Origin: Paenibacillus harenae DSM 16969
GTDB lineage: Bacteria; Bacillota; Bacilli; Paenibacillales; Paenibacillaceae
DNA length: 64,000 bases
Direction of reading: 5' to 3'
Assembly (NCBI RefSeq): GCF_000422465.1
Contig: NZ_KE383842.1
Span: forward strand, 703,845-767,844
Below are positions 52,722 to 60,663 of this stretch, piece after piece. The notes below the pieces were generated by a model. It did not search any database. It was not told the DNA's origin and worked only from the letters and a program-made list of their open reading frames with translations. Positions within the stretch are counted from its first letter, which is position 1, and the number at the start of each line of letters is the position of its first letter. Made by a program: the position numbers and the translations under genes.

Positions 52722-54185
52722 ATGAGTTTGTGGCAGCGGCTTTTCAACAGACTGCTGCGAAGCGTCGTCGGAAAGCTTTGGGCGACGATTATGCTTCTCG
52801 TGGCAGTCGTTTTACTTATCGTTGGCGGTTTCCTTCTGCAGTATGTGGATATGTTTTCGTTTCAGGACGCGCATATGGTCAAGGTGCTTTTTGTTCTGAC
52901 AGCGGTCATCGGGTTTTCATTATCCACCTTTTTCGCTTTTTTCTTATCGAAAAAAATTCAGCAGCCTCTCCTGCAGCTGAAGGATGCGGCCGATAAAATT
53001 TCACAGGGCAATTACAGCGCGCGCGTTCAAATCCGTTCTTCGGACGAAATCGGAGAGCTCGCGAATACGTTCAATCACATGACAGAGCAGCTGGATAAGC
53101 TCATTCATGATTTGAATCACGAGAAAAACCATCTGGCAAGCATTCTGCGCAGCATGGGGGACTCCGTGATTACCTTTAATGCCGAAGGCAAGGTGATCTT
53201 GACCAATCCGAGCGGACATCTGCTCCTCAATCAATGGTCCGGCATTGAGCTGGCCTGGGAGGAGGTGCACAGCGAGGATGGGGAGGCAGGCACCGAAGTG
53301 CCGGTTCCTCTGCGCGAGCTGTTCCTGAGCGTCATGGAGGAAGGCAGGGATGCGACGGATAAGATACATGTCCTGAGCAGCGTCTGGTCGGTGGTGATGG
53401 CTCCTCTGCAGTCTGGCGGCATTATTCGCGGCGCGGTGGCAGTCATTCGGAATGTGACGGAGGAGCATAAGCTGGAGAAGCTTCGCAGAGATTTCGTGGC
53501 GAACATCTCGCATGAAATCAGAACGCCGCTGTCCATGCTGCAGGGCTACAGCGAAGCGCTCCTCGATGATATCGTCGCCTCGCCGGAGGAGCGCAGAGAG
53601 CTCGTTCAGGTCATTTATGACGAATCGCTGCGGATGGGCAGGCTGGTAAATGATTTCCTCGATATCGCCCGGATGGAAGCCGGTCATGTGGACATGCACT
53701 TTCAGAGGGTAGACCTGAGCCAGATCGTAAGAAGAGTGCATCGAAAATTCCAGGTGTATGCGAAGGAGAGGGAAGTCAGATTGATTTCCAGGCTGCCGGA
53801 AACGCCGCTGGATGTAAAGGCCGCGGATGAGGACCGGCTGGAACAGGTGCTGACGAATTTGCTCGATAATGCGCTTCGCCATACGCCGTCTGGCAAAACG
53901 GTCACATTAGCAGGCGAGCATGTGCATGTAAGCGGCCGCGAGTTCGTTCAACTGAGCGTAATCGATGAAGGGCAGGGGATCCCGGCAGAGGACGTTCCGT
54001 TTATATTCGAGAGGTTCTATAAGGCCGATAAAGCGCGTAAGCGCGGTACGAACGGCGGCACCGGTCTCGGCTTGGCCATTGTCAAAAACTTGATTGACCT
54101 CCATCAAGGACGAATCGTTGTCGAAAGCGCCGCAGGAACGGGCACGACGTTTACGCTATTACTGCCTGTCGAAGTCAATCACTAG
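52722..54185 (+). CDS. resE: sensor histidine kinase ResE
   Basis: ResE phosphorylates ResD in response to oxygen limitation or redox signals. The 487-residue product has two membrane segments (about 17-40 and 48-70) with almost no external loop, a HAMP domain (70-125), a PAS domain (130-250), the H-box FVANISHEIRTPLSMLQGYS with the phosphorylated His, and an ATPase with NLLDNALRH, DEGQGIPAED and GTGLGLAIV. ATG 52722 follows the resD stop directly. A strong terminator lies 8 bases after its stop. Confidence 0.95.
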   Translation: MSLWQRLFNRLLRSVVGKLWATIMLLVAVVLLIVGGFLLQYVDMFSFQDAHMVKVLFVLTAVIGFSLSTFFAFFLSKKIQQPLLQLKDAADKISQGNYSARVQIRSSDEIGELANTFNHMTEQLDKLIHDLNHEKNHLASILRSMGDSVITFNAEGKVILTNPSGHLLLNQWSGIELAWEEVHSEDGEAGTEVPVPLRELFLSVMEEGRDATDKIHVLSSVWSVVMAPLQSGGIIRGAVAVIRNVTEEHKLEKLRRDFVANISHEIRTPLSMLQGYSEALLDDIVASPEERRELVQVIYDESLRMGRLVNDFLDIARMEAGHVDMHFQRVDLSQIVRRVHRKFQVYAKEREVRLISRLPETPLDVKAADEDRLEQVLTNLLDNALRHTPSGKTVTLAGEHVHVSGREFVQLSVIDEGQGIPAEDVPFIFERFYKADKARKRGTNGGTGLGLAIVKNLIDLHQGRIVVESAAGTGTTFTLLLPVEVNH

Positions 54186-54193
54186 TTGTCAGT

Positions 54194-54218
54194 GCGTTCC
54201 CGCGGGAGCGCTTTTTTT
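54194..54218 (+). terminator. intrinsic terminator after resE
   Basis: GCGTTCCC (54194-54201) pairs with GGGAGCGC (54204-54211) with one T-G pair, then seven T. It ends the res operon. Confidence 0.8.
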
Positions 54219-54250
54219 GTAGAATGGGGAAGAATATTCTTGTTGTACGT

Positions 54251-54289
54251 GAAACAAAACGAGCCACCCGGTTTGTCCGGCTGGCTCGT
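54251..54289 (-). terminator. intrinsic terminator after serA
   Basis: On the minus strand ACGAGCCA, an inner CCGG/CCGG stem and TGGCTCGT (54259-54289) form a hairpin followed by TTTTGTTT. It serves serA, which is convergent with resE. Confidence 0.75.
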
Positions 54290-54313
54290 TCTGCGTAATT
54301 AACACCTATATGA

Positions 54314-55906
54314 TTACAGGAGCGTAATTTCTTTCGCTGTGTTCAGTTCAGGCATGCCGGTCAGCTGCTCAAGCACTTCTTTCGGCGTAGCTTTATCGAC
54401 ACGAAGCACCATGATAGCCGATCCTCCGACAAGCTGGCGGCCTACCTGCATCGTTGCGATGTTGACATCGTTGTTACCCAGAAGGGTACCGACACGGCCG
54501 ATAATACCCGGCTTATCATTATGCGAAATCAGAATGAGATTGCCCTCCGGCGTTACGTCTACCGGGAATTTGTCAATCTGGACAATACGCGGGCCATAGC
54601 CCGTCAGCAAAGTGCCGGCAACGATCCGCTCTTCCTTCTTCGTACGAAGCGATACCGTAACCAAGTTCGTGAAGTCCTTCGAAGCATGCGATTTTTGGAT
54701 AACGATATTAACATCGCGCACTTTCGCAAGATGCATCGAGTTGACGACATTAACCTGTTCGGTGCCCAGATGATGGGCAAGAACGCCGCGTACGATATAG
54801 CGGGTAAGAGGCTGCGTATCCACTTCCGCAAGCTCGCCGGCATATCCGACGACAATTTCGGTAACTGCGCCTTCAGTAGCTTGGGCAATAAAGCTGCCGA
54901 GCTTCTCGCCAAGCGTGAAGTAAGGCTGCAAAATGTTTTGCAGGTTTGCCGGGATGGGCGGCATATTAACCGCGTTAATGAACGGTTCGTTACGCAGGAT
55001 GCGGATGACCTGCTCGGATACGTCAATCGCCACGTTCTCCTGTGCTTCGACTGTCGACGCGCCCAGATGAGGCGTGACGATAATTTTAGGATGAGCGAGG
55101 AAAGGGTGATCTTCAGCTGGCGGTTCAACCTCGAATACGTCGAATGCCGCGCCGGCTACAACTCCATTGTCAATGGCGTCAACCAGAGCAATTTCATCGA
55201 TGATACCGCCGCGCGCGCAGTTTATGATACGCATGCCAGGCTTCATCACTTCAAATTGCAGCTTGCCGATCATATGGCGCGTCTCCGGCGTAAGCGGCGT
55301 ATGAACGGTCATGAAGTCGGCGTTACGAACGATGTCGTCCACGCTGGCAAGCTTCACGCCCAGCTTCTCCGCTCTTTCCTCGGTCATGAACGGGTCATAA
55401 CCCATAATGTCCATGCCGAACGCTTTGGCGCGTTTGGCAACCTCGCTGCCGATTCGGCCCATACCGAGAACGCCTAGCGTTTTGTTGCGGAGCTCGACGC
55501 CGAGAAAGGACTTGCGGTCCCAAGTGCCGTTAACGGTCTTCATGTACGCTTGCGGAATATGACGGGCTACCGCCATCATCATGGCGAATGTGTGCTCACA
55601 GGTCGTAATCGTATTGCCGTCCGGAGCGTTAATAACAATAATACCGCGCTGCGTAGCGGCATCCAAATCGATATTGTCGACGCCTACGCCTGCGCGTCCG
55701 ACAACCTTCAGCTGTTTGCCGGCTTCCATAATTTTCGCCGTTACGCGGGTTTGGCTGCGAACGAGCAATGCATCGTATTCGCCGATGATGGCAACAAGCT
55801 CATCCTCGCTTAGCCCTGGTTTTTTGTCGACTGCGATGTCTGACGCATCTACGAGCTGTTGGATGCCCATGTCGCTGATTGGATCGGAAACTAACACTTT
55901 AAACAT
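54314..55906 (-). CDS. serA: D-3-phosphoglycerate dehydrogenase
   Basis: SerA starts serine synthesis by oxidising 3-phosphoglycerate. The 530-residue long-form enzyme has NAD motif GVLGMGRIGSEVAKRA (about 145-160), catalytic Arg in NCARGG, Glu and His in TPHLGAST, the intervening ASB domain, and a C-terminal ACT domain (LILISHNDKPGIIGRVG) for allosteric serine binding. I chose ATG 55906 with AGGAGG 9 bases upstream; the frame extends to 55975 through the leader. The leader carries a terminator-like hairpin. Confidence 0.96.
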   Translation of the reverse strand: MFKVLVSDPISDMGIQQLVDASDIAVDKKPGLSEDELVAIIGEYDALLVRSQTRVTAKIMEAGKQLKVVGRAGVGVDNIDLDAATQRGIIVINAPDGNTITTCEHTFAMMMAVARHIPQAYMKTVNGTWDRKSFLGVELRNKTLGVLGMGRIGSEVAKRAKAFGMDIMGYDPFMTEERAEKLGVKLASVDDIVRNADFMTVHTPLTPETRHMIGKLQFEVMKPGMRIINCARGGIIDEIALVDAIDNGVVAGAAFDVFEVEPPAEDHPFLAHPKIIVTPHLGASTVEAQENVAIDVSEQVIRILRNEPFINAVNMPPIPANLQNILQPYFTLGEKLGSFIAQATEGAVTEIVVGYAGELAEVDTQPLTRYIVRGVLAHHLGTEQVNVVNSMHLAKVRDVNIVIQKSHASKDFTNLVTVSLRTKKEERIVAGTLLTGYGPRIVQIDKFPVDVTPEGNLILISHNDKPGIIGRVGTLLGNNDVNIATMQVGRQLVGGSAIMVLRVDKATPKEVLEQLTGMPELNTAKEITLL

Positions 55907-55963
55907 GTGAAGTATGCCTCCTAGAATGGGACGAAGCTTAGACGCTCCGCTTAATATGTACAG

Positions 55964-56007
55964 AAAAACCCTCAACCCGGCACCGTTGTGCAGCAGCGGG
56001 ACGAGAG
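55964..56007 (-). promoter_or_regulatory. terminator-like attenuator in the serA leader
   Basis: On the minus strand CTCTCGTCCCG (56007-55997) pairs with CGGGTTGAGGG (55979-55969) with two wobbles and one mismatch and runs directly into TTTTT (55968-55964), 57 bases before the serA start. A terminator inside a leader implies attenuation, with an unknown sensor. I see no T-box landmark (no GGGTGG). Confidence 0.5.
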
Positions 56008-56066
56008 TTTGATCTTCGATCGTAACGAAATGGGTTCATGTTTCTATGCCTAATCGACTTTTCTAT

Positions 56067-56094
56067 TTTATAGCAAGGCGGTAGATAAATGCAA
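56067..56094 (-). promoter_or_regulatory. candidate serA promoter
   Basis: On the minus strand TTGCAT (56094-56089) and TATAAA (56072-56067) are 16 bases apart, so the serA leader would be about 150 bases. The -35 is weak. Confidence 0.4.
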
Positions 56095-56103
56095 TGCTCA
56101 AAC

Positions 56104-56132
56104 TTGCCGAAATGTGAAAATTTCGTTATGAT
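56104..56132 (+). promoter_or_regulatory. candidate promoter for the rhodanese gene
   Basis: TTGCCG at 56104-56109 and TATGAT at 56127-56132 are 17 bases apart, 46 bases before the rhodanese ATG, divergent from the serA promoter. Confidence 0.5.
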
Positions 56133-56178
56133 TCAAGCATTATAAGCAACAAAATGCGACAAGGGAGGACTTAATAGA

Positions 56179-56505
56179 ATGGCGAATTGGCAAAATGTGA
56201 CCCCTCAAGCCATGCTTGAATTATTGGAGTCCGGCCAAGTGAAACCGGAACAGCTCATTGATGTCAGAGAGCCGTATGAATGGGATTATTACCATATTGA
56301 TCAATCCAAGCTGATTCCAATGAACACCATTCCATTAATAATAAGCGAACTCATGCAGGAGCAGCCGATCTACGTCATTTGCGCCCATGGCGTAAGAAGC
56401 GTCGCCGTATGCAGCTATTTAGAAGAACAAGGCTGCAGCGGCATCCACAATGTTACGGGCGGGATGGCGGCTATTGCCTCGTTGAAAGGTTTTCGATACG
56501 ATTAA
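56179..56505 (+). CDS. single-domain rhodanese-like protein
   Basis: The 108-residue product is one rhodanese domain with LIDVREPYEWDYYHI and the active loop CAHGVRS carrying the putative catalytic Cys at residue 73. Such proteins move sulfane sulfur; the partner is unknown. ATG 56179 follows GGGAGGA. Its stop overlaps the end of the convergent minus-strand gene by four bases. Confidence 0.92.
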   Translation: MANWQNVTPQAMLELLESGQVKPEQLIDVREPYEWDYYHIDQSKLIPMNTIPLIISELMQEQPIYVICAHGVRSVAVCSYLEEQGCSGIHNVTGGMAAIASLKGFRYD

Positions 56506-57422
56506 CCGGATTCAGGAAAGAAAAAAGGGAGCTGCGGAAACAGATCCTGCTGATAGAGCCGTGATTTGTTTTGCGTGAAATCGCCTGACCGGACGGCGTC
56601 CGTATTAATTAACAGATCAACGACAGCGGAGAGCGTATGCAGCTTCATTTTTGCCGCCTGCCCCGAAATGACGAAATCATCGACGCGGCTGGTCAAGTCA
56701 TGCGGATAATAAATAGTCAGCTTCTTGCGTGACATCAACTGATCGGCCATCAGCTTATTTTTGACAATGAAGGGAAGCTTCTCCCATTCCGAGAGTTCCA
56801 GAATCGAAGAAGCCTTATACTCCGAAGGAATGTCCAAATTGACGGTCGCGGCCCATATTTGCATAGCGGAATAGTAGGCCTGTTGAGCTGTCAAGGCATT
56901 TTGCGAGGCGGATAAAAATGTTTTCTCCTTTACGACATGCTGCGCAAGATCGTTATTATCCAAGGTTTTGGCGCTTGCGGCTGCTTTCACTGCAGCATCC
57001 TTAAACAGCTTTAAGCTCCTTATGTAGTTGACCTGCGACTCCGCGAGCAATGGCGATTTCTGCATATCGACGGAGCTTGCTTCACCGGCTTTGGTCTCGG
57101 CCAGGTTCGATAAATCTTTGAACATGGAAGTTGCTTCACTCGTTTTGCCTTGCGATAATTTAACCATAGCCGCGAACCATTCGTTCTGAAATTCCCGATA
57201 AGGCAAAAATACAGTATGATAGAAAGAAACCAAATCCTGCTGCTGGTAGGGAAGATCGGAAGGCGCAGCGCCGTTCCCAGCCTCCTTTTCCTTTGCGTAG
57301 TTGGCTTCGGTTTTTTCGGTGCCGATCTGAATGCCGTAGAAAAAAGCGCCTACCGCGCATACAAGCATGAACACAAACCCAACACTAAATAACATGGCGG
57401 TCGTCGTTAATTTTTTTTCCAT
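56502..57422 (-). CDS. unknown protein with N-terminal membrane anchor
   Basis: I do not recognise this gene. The 306-residue product has a single membrane segment at about 9-30 (FSVGFVFMLVCAVGAFFYG) and an external, largely helical domain rich in Ala, Lys and Gln (about 60-210), suggestive of a coiled-coil or four-helix bundle, then a C-terminal part ending LFPQLPFFF. There are no cysteines after the membrane segment and no catalytic motif. ATG 57422 has GAAGGAG 12 bases upstream. It faces rhodanese tail to tail with no terminator between. Confidence 0.8.
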   Translation of the reverse strand: MEKKLTTTAMLFSVGFVFMLVCAVGAFFYGIQIGTEKTEANYAKEKEAGNGAAPSDLPYQQQDLVSFYHTVFLPYREFQNEWFAAMVKLSQGKTSEATSMFKDLSNLAETKAGEASSVDMQKSPLLAESQVNYIRSLKLFKDAAVKAAASAKTLDNNDLAQHVVKEKTFLSASQNALTAQQAYYSAMQIWAATVNLDIPSEYKASSILELSEWEKLPFIVKNKLMADQLMSRKKLTIYYPHDLTSRVDDFVISGQAAKMKLHTLSAVVDLLINTDAVRSGDFTQNKSRLYQQDLFPQLPFFFPESG

Positions 57423-57533
57423 CTCTGTCTCTATCTCCTTCTATGTCGGTAAAATAGGTTGTCGAATTGTTCTATCAGTATAGGGGAAAAGGTCGAAAAA
57501 GAAAATATAATTGCTCCAGACAGGCGGGAATCT

Positions 57534-58127
57534 ATGAAGAAATTCGATTTACGCAACATTCGGATCCGCAAGGTATCGGTCGATGACCTCGATGACCGCA
57601 TGCTGCTCATTAACTTATATGGCACACAAGCGCTTACTTTGATTATCGGCATCCTATGGGTTTTATTTCAGCGCCAGAATTTGATCCAATTATTTACAAT
57701 CCCGAAGGAGCTGGCATTTCTGTGGTGGGGGGCCGGACTTGCCTGCGCCGTGATCCTCGTAGACTTGCTGATTTCACGCTTTGTTCCGGAGGAGGCAAAT
57801 GACGACGGGGGCGTCAATGACCGTATCTTTCGAAAACGTCCGATATGGCATATCGCCGTCATTTCCTTTGTGGTATCGATATGCGAGGAGCTGTTGTTCC
57901 GCGGGGCTATCCAGCATGCGATCGGACCATATTGGACAAGCATTATATTCGCAACGATTCATGTCCGTTATTTGAAACACTGGATTCCGACCGGTTTAGT
58001 GTTCTCCATCAGTTACGGCCTAGGCTGGATTTATATGCAATCGGGTTCGATCTGGGCGCCGATCATCGCTCATTTTTTAATTGATTTCGTAATGGGTTTA
58101 ATTATCCGATTCAGGAGGGAGTCATGA
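57534..58127 (+). CDS. CPBP family intramembrane metalloprotease (YpbD-like)
   Basis: The 197-residue membrane protein has the CPBP/Abi motifs: EELLFRG, FATIHVRY and a C-terminal HFLIDF, in membrane helices. CPBP enzymes cleave prenylated or membrane substrates; this one corresponds in position to B. subtilis ypbD. I chose ATG 57534 with GGCGGG upstream; an earlier in-frame start at 57459 lacks a good site. It overlaps the next gene by four bases. Confidence 0.88.
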   Translation: MKKFDLRNIRIRKVSVDDLDDRMLLINLYGTQALTLIIGILWVLFQRQNLIQLFTIPKELAFLWWGAGLACAVILVDLLISRFVPEEANDDGGVNDRIFRKRPIWHIAVISFVVSICEELLFRGAIQHAIGPYWTSIIFATIHVRYLKHWIPTGLVFSISYGLGWIYMQSGSIWAPIIAHFLIDFVMGLIIRFRRES

Positions 58128-58354
58128 GCAGGAAAGAAAGGTTTAGCCGTTCGGCAGCTAAACAGAATAAGAAGGCGGCAGCGCCGCCCAGCAAGGGAAC
58201 GGATTCCCTTGACAGCGAAACGCTCCCGCCGCGTAGTAAAAAATTTCCATCCAGCATTCATAAAGTGACGAAGTGGTATTACAATTTGCTGTTTCTATTA
58301 TTTGTCTGTCTGGTCGGAGGACTGTTCTGGTACGGGCTTAAATTCAGCGATTAG
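58124..58354 (+). CDS. small basic single-pass membrane protein
   Basis: I do not recognise a family. The 76-residue product has a highly basic, Ser- and Pro-rich N-terminal half and one membrane segment at about residues 54-72 (LLFLLFVCLVGGLFWYG). ATG 58124 overlaps the CPBP stop (ATGA) with AGGAGG upstream, so the two are coupled and may act together. Its 3' end overlaps the convergent deacetylase gene by 11 bases. Confidence 0.8.
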   Translation: MSRKERFSRSAAKQNKKAAAPPSKGTDSLDSETLPPRSKKFPSSIHKVTKWYYNLLFLLFVCLVGGLFWYGLKFSD

Positions 58355-59189
58355 TCTCAATCGCGGCCGGATCGATAAAGCTGTACCCCTTCTCTTCCAG
58401 CTTCGTCAGCAGCTCGTCAAGCGCATCGGCCGTCCACCGCAGCTCGTGCATCAAAATATTTGCGCCTGGGTGAAGCTGCTCGAGCACATTCCGTATCACT
58501 TCGGCCGGTTTGTCCTTCGTTGATTTATCCCAGTCAAGAGAACCGTTCGACCACGTCATGTACAGCATGCCGTGGTTTTTGGCCGTATTTCTGACCAAAT
58601 CCCCGCCCGATCCGTAAGGAGGGCGGAAGAACTTCGGTTTTTCGCCGGTAAGCGATTCAATCTCAGTCTGCAGATCGCCGATCTGCTGTTCCACCGATTG
58701 CTCGGATTCATTTTTCAAATTAATGTGATCCCATGAATGGTTGCCGATGGTCTGGCCTCTCTCGTGAATGAGCTTTAGCAAATCCGGATTTTGCTTCACC
58801 CTGTAGCCGTTAACGAAAAAGATGGCTTTTGCCTCATGCTTATCGAGCGTATCGAGAAGACTTAGAAGGATATCCTTATTTATCGGTCCGTCATCGAAAG
58901 TAAGCAAAACGGCCTTATTCGTCGTCTCCTTGCTGAGCGGCTCAAACCGGAATGCGTCATTCATCCGATACAGCTTGGGAGTCGGCTCCTCGGTTGCAGT
59001 CTCCGGGGACGCGGAGGGAGGAGCCTCGCTTACAAGCGGGCTTCCTGCGACAGGCGAAGTTGTTGCTGCAGGTGAAGGCGATTCCCGGATCATGCCGTTC
59101 ATCGTATGGTCATTGTTCTCTGCGGGACGGCCGCAGGCAGAGAGAAGGAGCGCCAGCAGAAAGACCGGCCAGAAAGGTATGCGTTTCAT
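58344..59189 (-). CDS. polysaccharide deacetylase lipoprotein
   Basis: The 281-residue product has a lipoprotein signal with lipobox LLSAC (Cys about 19), a Ser/Pro/Thr-rich linker (20-75) and a NodB-type deacetylase domain: catalytic Asp in LTFDDGP, metal His in GNHSWDHINL, and RPPYGSGG. It probably de-N-acetylates peptidoglycan or a wall glycan outside the cell. ATG 59189 has GGAGG 10-11 bases upstream; two other ATGs (59198, 59195) lie closer than usual to that site. Confidence 0.9.
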   Translation of the reverse strand: MKRIPFWPVFLLALLLSACGRPAENNDHTMNGMIRESPSPAATTSPVAGSPLVSEAPPSASPETATEEPTPKLYRMNDAFRFEPLSKETTNKAVLLTFDDGPINKDILLSLLDTLDKHEAKAIFFVNGYRVKQNPDLLKLIHERGQTIGNHSWDHINLKNESEQSVEQQIGDLQTEIESLTGEKPKFFRPPYGSGGDLVRNTAKNHGMLYMTWSNGSLDWDKSTKDKPAEVIRNVLEQLHPGANILMHELRWTADALDELLTKLEEKGYSFIDPAAIETNR

Positions 59190-59373
59190 ATTCATCATGA
59201 CCTCCGAAATCCAATAGGTTATTTATTCGTGCTCAACGCGCTGAAACGACATCATTGTATCATACTTGCCCCTATGCGGCTGTAGAATGATTTCCTTATT
59301 TTATATGGAATGGCGGTATCGCTTGGCGGTCAAAATAATCATGTATACGATAAGGAAAGAGGTGTCCATCATT

Positions 59374-59700
59374 ATGAGATTAAGCGGGTTAATTGTTGGA
59401 GGATTAATCGGTGCGGCCGCCACTGTGTACTTCTCAAACAGGCGGCCGGGAGCTATGGCATGGGCGGGAAATGCATTGTCGGACGTAAGCTCGAAGGTTG
59501 CGAGCAAGTCCATGTCCAAAATATGGAATGCGAAATGGAATGCCGGGGGAGCTGCCGCCATGGCCCCAAAGCGTTCAGACGATACCGCCGCAAGCTCAGA
59601 AGCCGCATGGGAGCAAATTGAAGCTATCGTGGAAAGCGATCCCGTTATTAAGAAGGAAGCGGCTAAAATCAAAGCGGAATCGTCGTCGGTTGCCCATTAA
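59374..59700 (+). CDS. hypothetical protein with N-terminal membrane segment
   Basis: No family recognised. From ATG 59374 (AGAGGTG about 10 bases upstream) the 108-residue product starts MRLSGLIVGGLIGAAATVYF, a glycine-rich membrane segment like those of YtxH-type proteins, followed by an Ala-, Ser- and Lys-rich soluble helix. The frame is open upstream to 59266, but that part is not protein-like. A strong terminator follows at 59718. Confidence 0.75.
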   Translation: MRLSGLIVGGLIGAAATVYFSNRRPGAMAWAGNALSDVSSKVASKSMSKIWNAKWNAGGAAAMAPKRSDDTAASSEAAWEQIEAIVESDPVIKKEAAKIKAESSSVAH

Positions 59701-59717
59701 TTTGCCTGAAGTAATCG

Positions 59718-59771
59718 GAATCGTTGGAACGCTGCGCACAGATGCGAAGCGCTCAAACGATTCTTTTTTTT
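59718..59771 (+). terminator. intrinsic terminator after the 59374 gene
   Basis: GAATCGTT (59718-59725) pairs with AACGATTC (59756-59763), with an imperfect inner ACGCT/AGCGC region, and then eight T. Confidence 0.8.
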
Positions 59772-59902
59772 CATGCAATATTAGTGCAATCAAGCAGTAA
59801 TTCTGATAAAGTAGTTACATAGCACGATTTGATCTTTTTGGTCACATCTTACTAAAAATTTCATACGCTGTTACAACAGATGCTGCAGAGGAGGATCCTG
59901 TC

Positions 59903-60517
59903 ATGAAAATCGAACGGCTGAGTCAGGACAAGATACGGATTTTCCTGACGTTCGACGACCTGCTGGAACGGGGGATCCAGAAGGAAGACATGTGGCGCGA
60001 AATTCCAAAAGTACACGAACTATTCAGTGAAATGATGGATCAAGCATACAGTGAACTTGGATTCGATGCCAACGGCCCGTTAGCGGTCGAAGTGTTTGCC
60101 CTCCCCGCGCAAGGTATGGTGGTGATTGTCACTCGTGGCAAAATGAACGGTCATGACGGAGAACGTGCATCCGACGAAGACGACACAGATGACGAGATAT
60201 ACGAGATGGAAGTTACGCTCGAGCAAAGCGATGTCGTTATGTATGCCTTCCGGGAATTTGAAGATGTCATATCGGTGTGCAAGCAATTGCAGGCTTCGAC
60301 GCTGACGGAGGACGGAAGGTTATATTTCTACAACGGTAAGTATATACTGGCATTGGAGCCTGCGCTGATCGACTCGTCTAGACATAACGCCGTCATCGCG
60401 CTGCTTGCGGAATACGGTGAAGCAACCTCGGTCACCTACGCCATGCTGGAAGAGTACGGTAAAATGATTATGTCCGAAGCGGCTGTGCGGGAGATTTGTA
60501 ATCATTTTAAATTTTAA
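59903..60517 (+). CDS. mecA: adaptor protein MecA/YpbH
   Basis: MecA-family adaptors bring substrates such as ComK to ClpC-ClpP. The 204-residue product has the N-terminal substrate-binding part (MKIERLSQDKIRIFLTFDDLLERG), an acidic linker DEDDTDDE near residues 91-100 and the ClpC-binding C-terminal domain. Lying before gudB it corresponds to B. subtilis ypbH (mecB); whether the genome has a second paralogue is unknown. ATG 59903 has GAGGAGGA 10 bases upstream. Confidence 0.93.
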   Translation: MKIERLSQDKIRIFLTFDDLLERGIQKEDMWREIPKVHELFSEMMDQAYSELGFDANGPLAVEVFALPAQGMVVIVTRGKMNGHDGERASDEDDTDDEIYEMEVTLEQSDVVMYAFREFEDVISVCKQLQASTLTEDGRLYFYNGKYILALEPALIDSSRHNAVIALLAEYGEATSVTYAMLEEYGKMIMSEAAVREICNHFKF

Positions 60518-60545
60518 CAAGAGCTTAGAACTGGCTTGCCTAATA

Positions 60546-60586
60546 GGAGCATCTGCGGGATGAATGTGTCCGTATGATGCTCTTCT
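60546..60586 (+). terminator. candidate terminator after mecA
   Basis: GAGCATC (60547-60553) pairs with GATGCTC (60576-60582), then TTCTT. The T run is short. Confidence 0.5.
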
Positions 60587-60663
60587 TATGTGTCTGAAGG
60601 GTCCGCTCGAATACGGCGAAGAAAAGGCGTTCATATTAGAGGTAGACAAAGGCGGTGAATGGA

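Noticed and set aside
53001..53882. 293-codon frame antisense to resE (and a similar one, 34648-35529, antisense to spoVAF)
   Set aside because: Both lie completely within well-supported genes and show no domain or ribosome site.
54521..55477. 318-codon frame on the plus strand opposite serA
   Set aside because: Shadow of serA with the high Arg/Asn/His content expected of an antisense frame.
55907..56070. T-box riboswitch in the serA leader
   Set aside because: A terminator-like hairpin exists, but there is no GGGTGG T-box sequence or stem I landmark, and the leader is short.
57460..57466. Single Spo0A box (TGTCGAA) between the unknown gene and the CPBP gene
   Set aside because: A seven-base match on either strand is expected several times by chance in 64 kb; there is no second box and no sigma-H promoter beside it.
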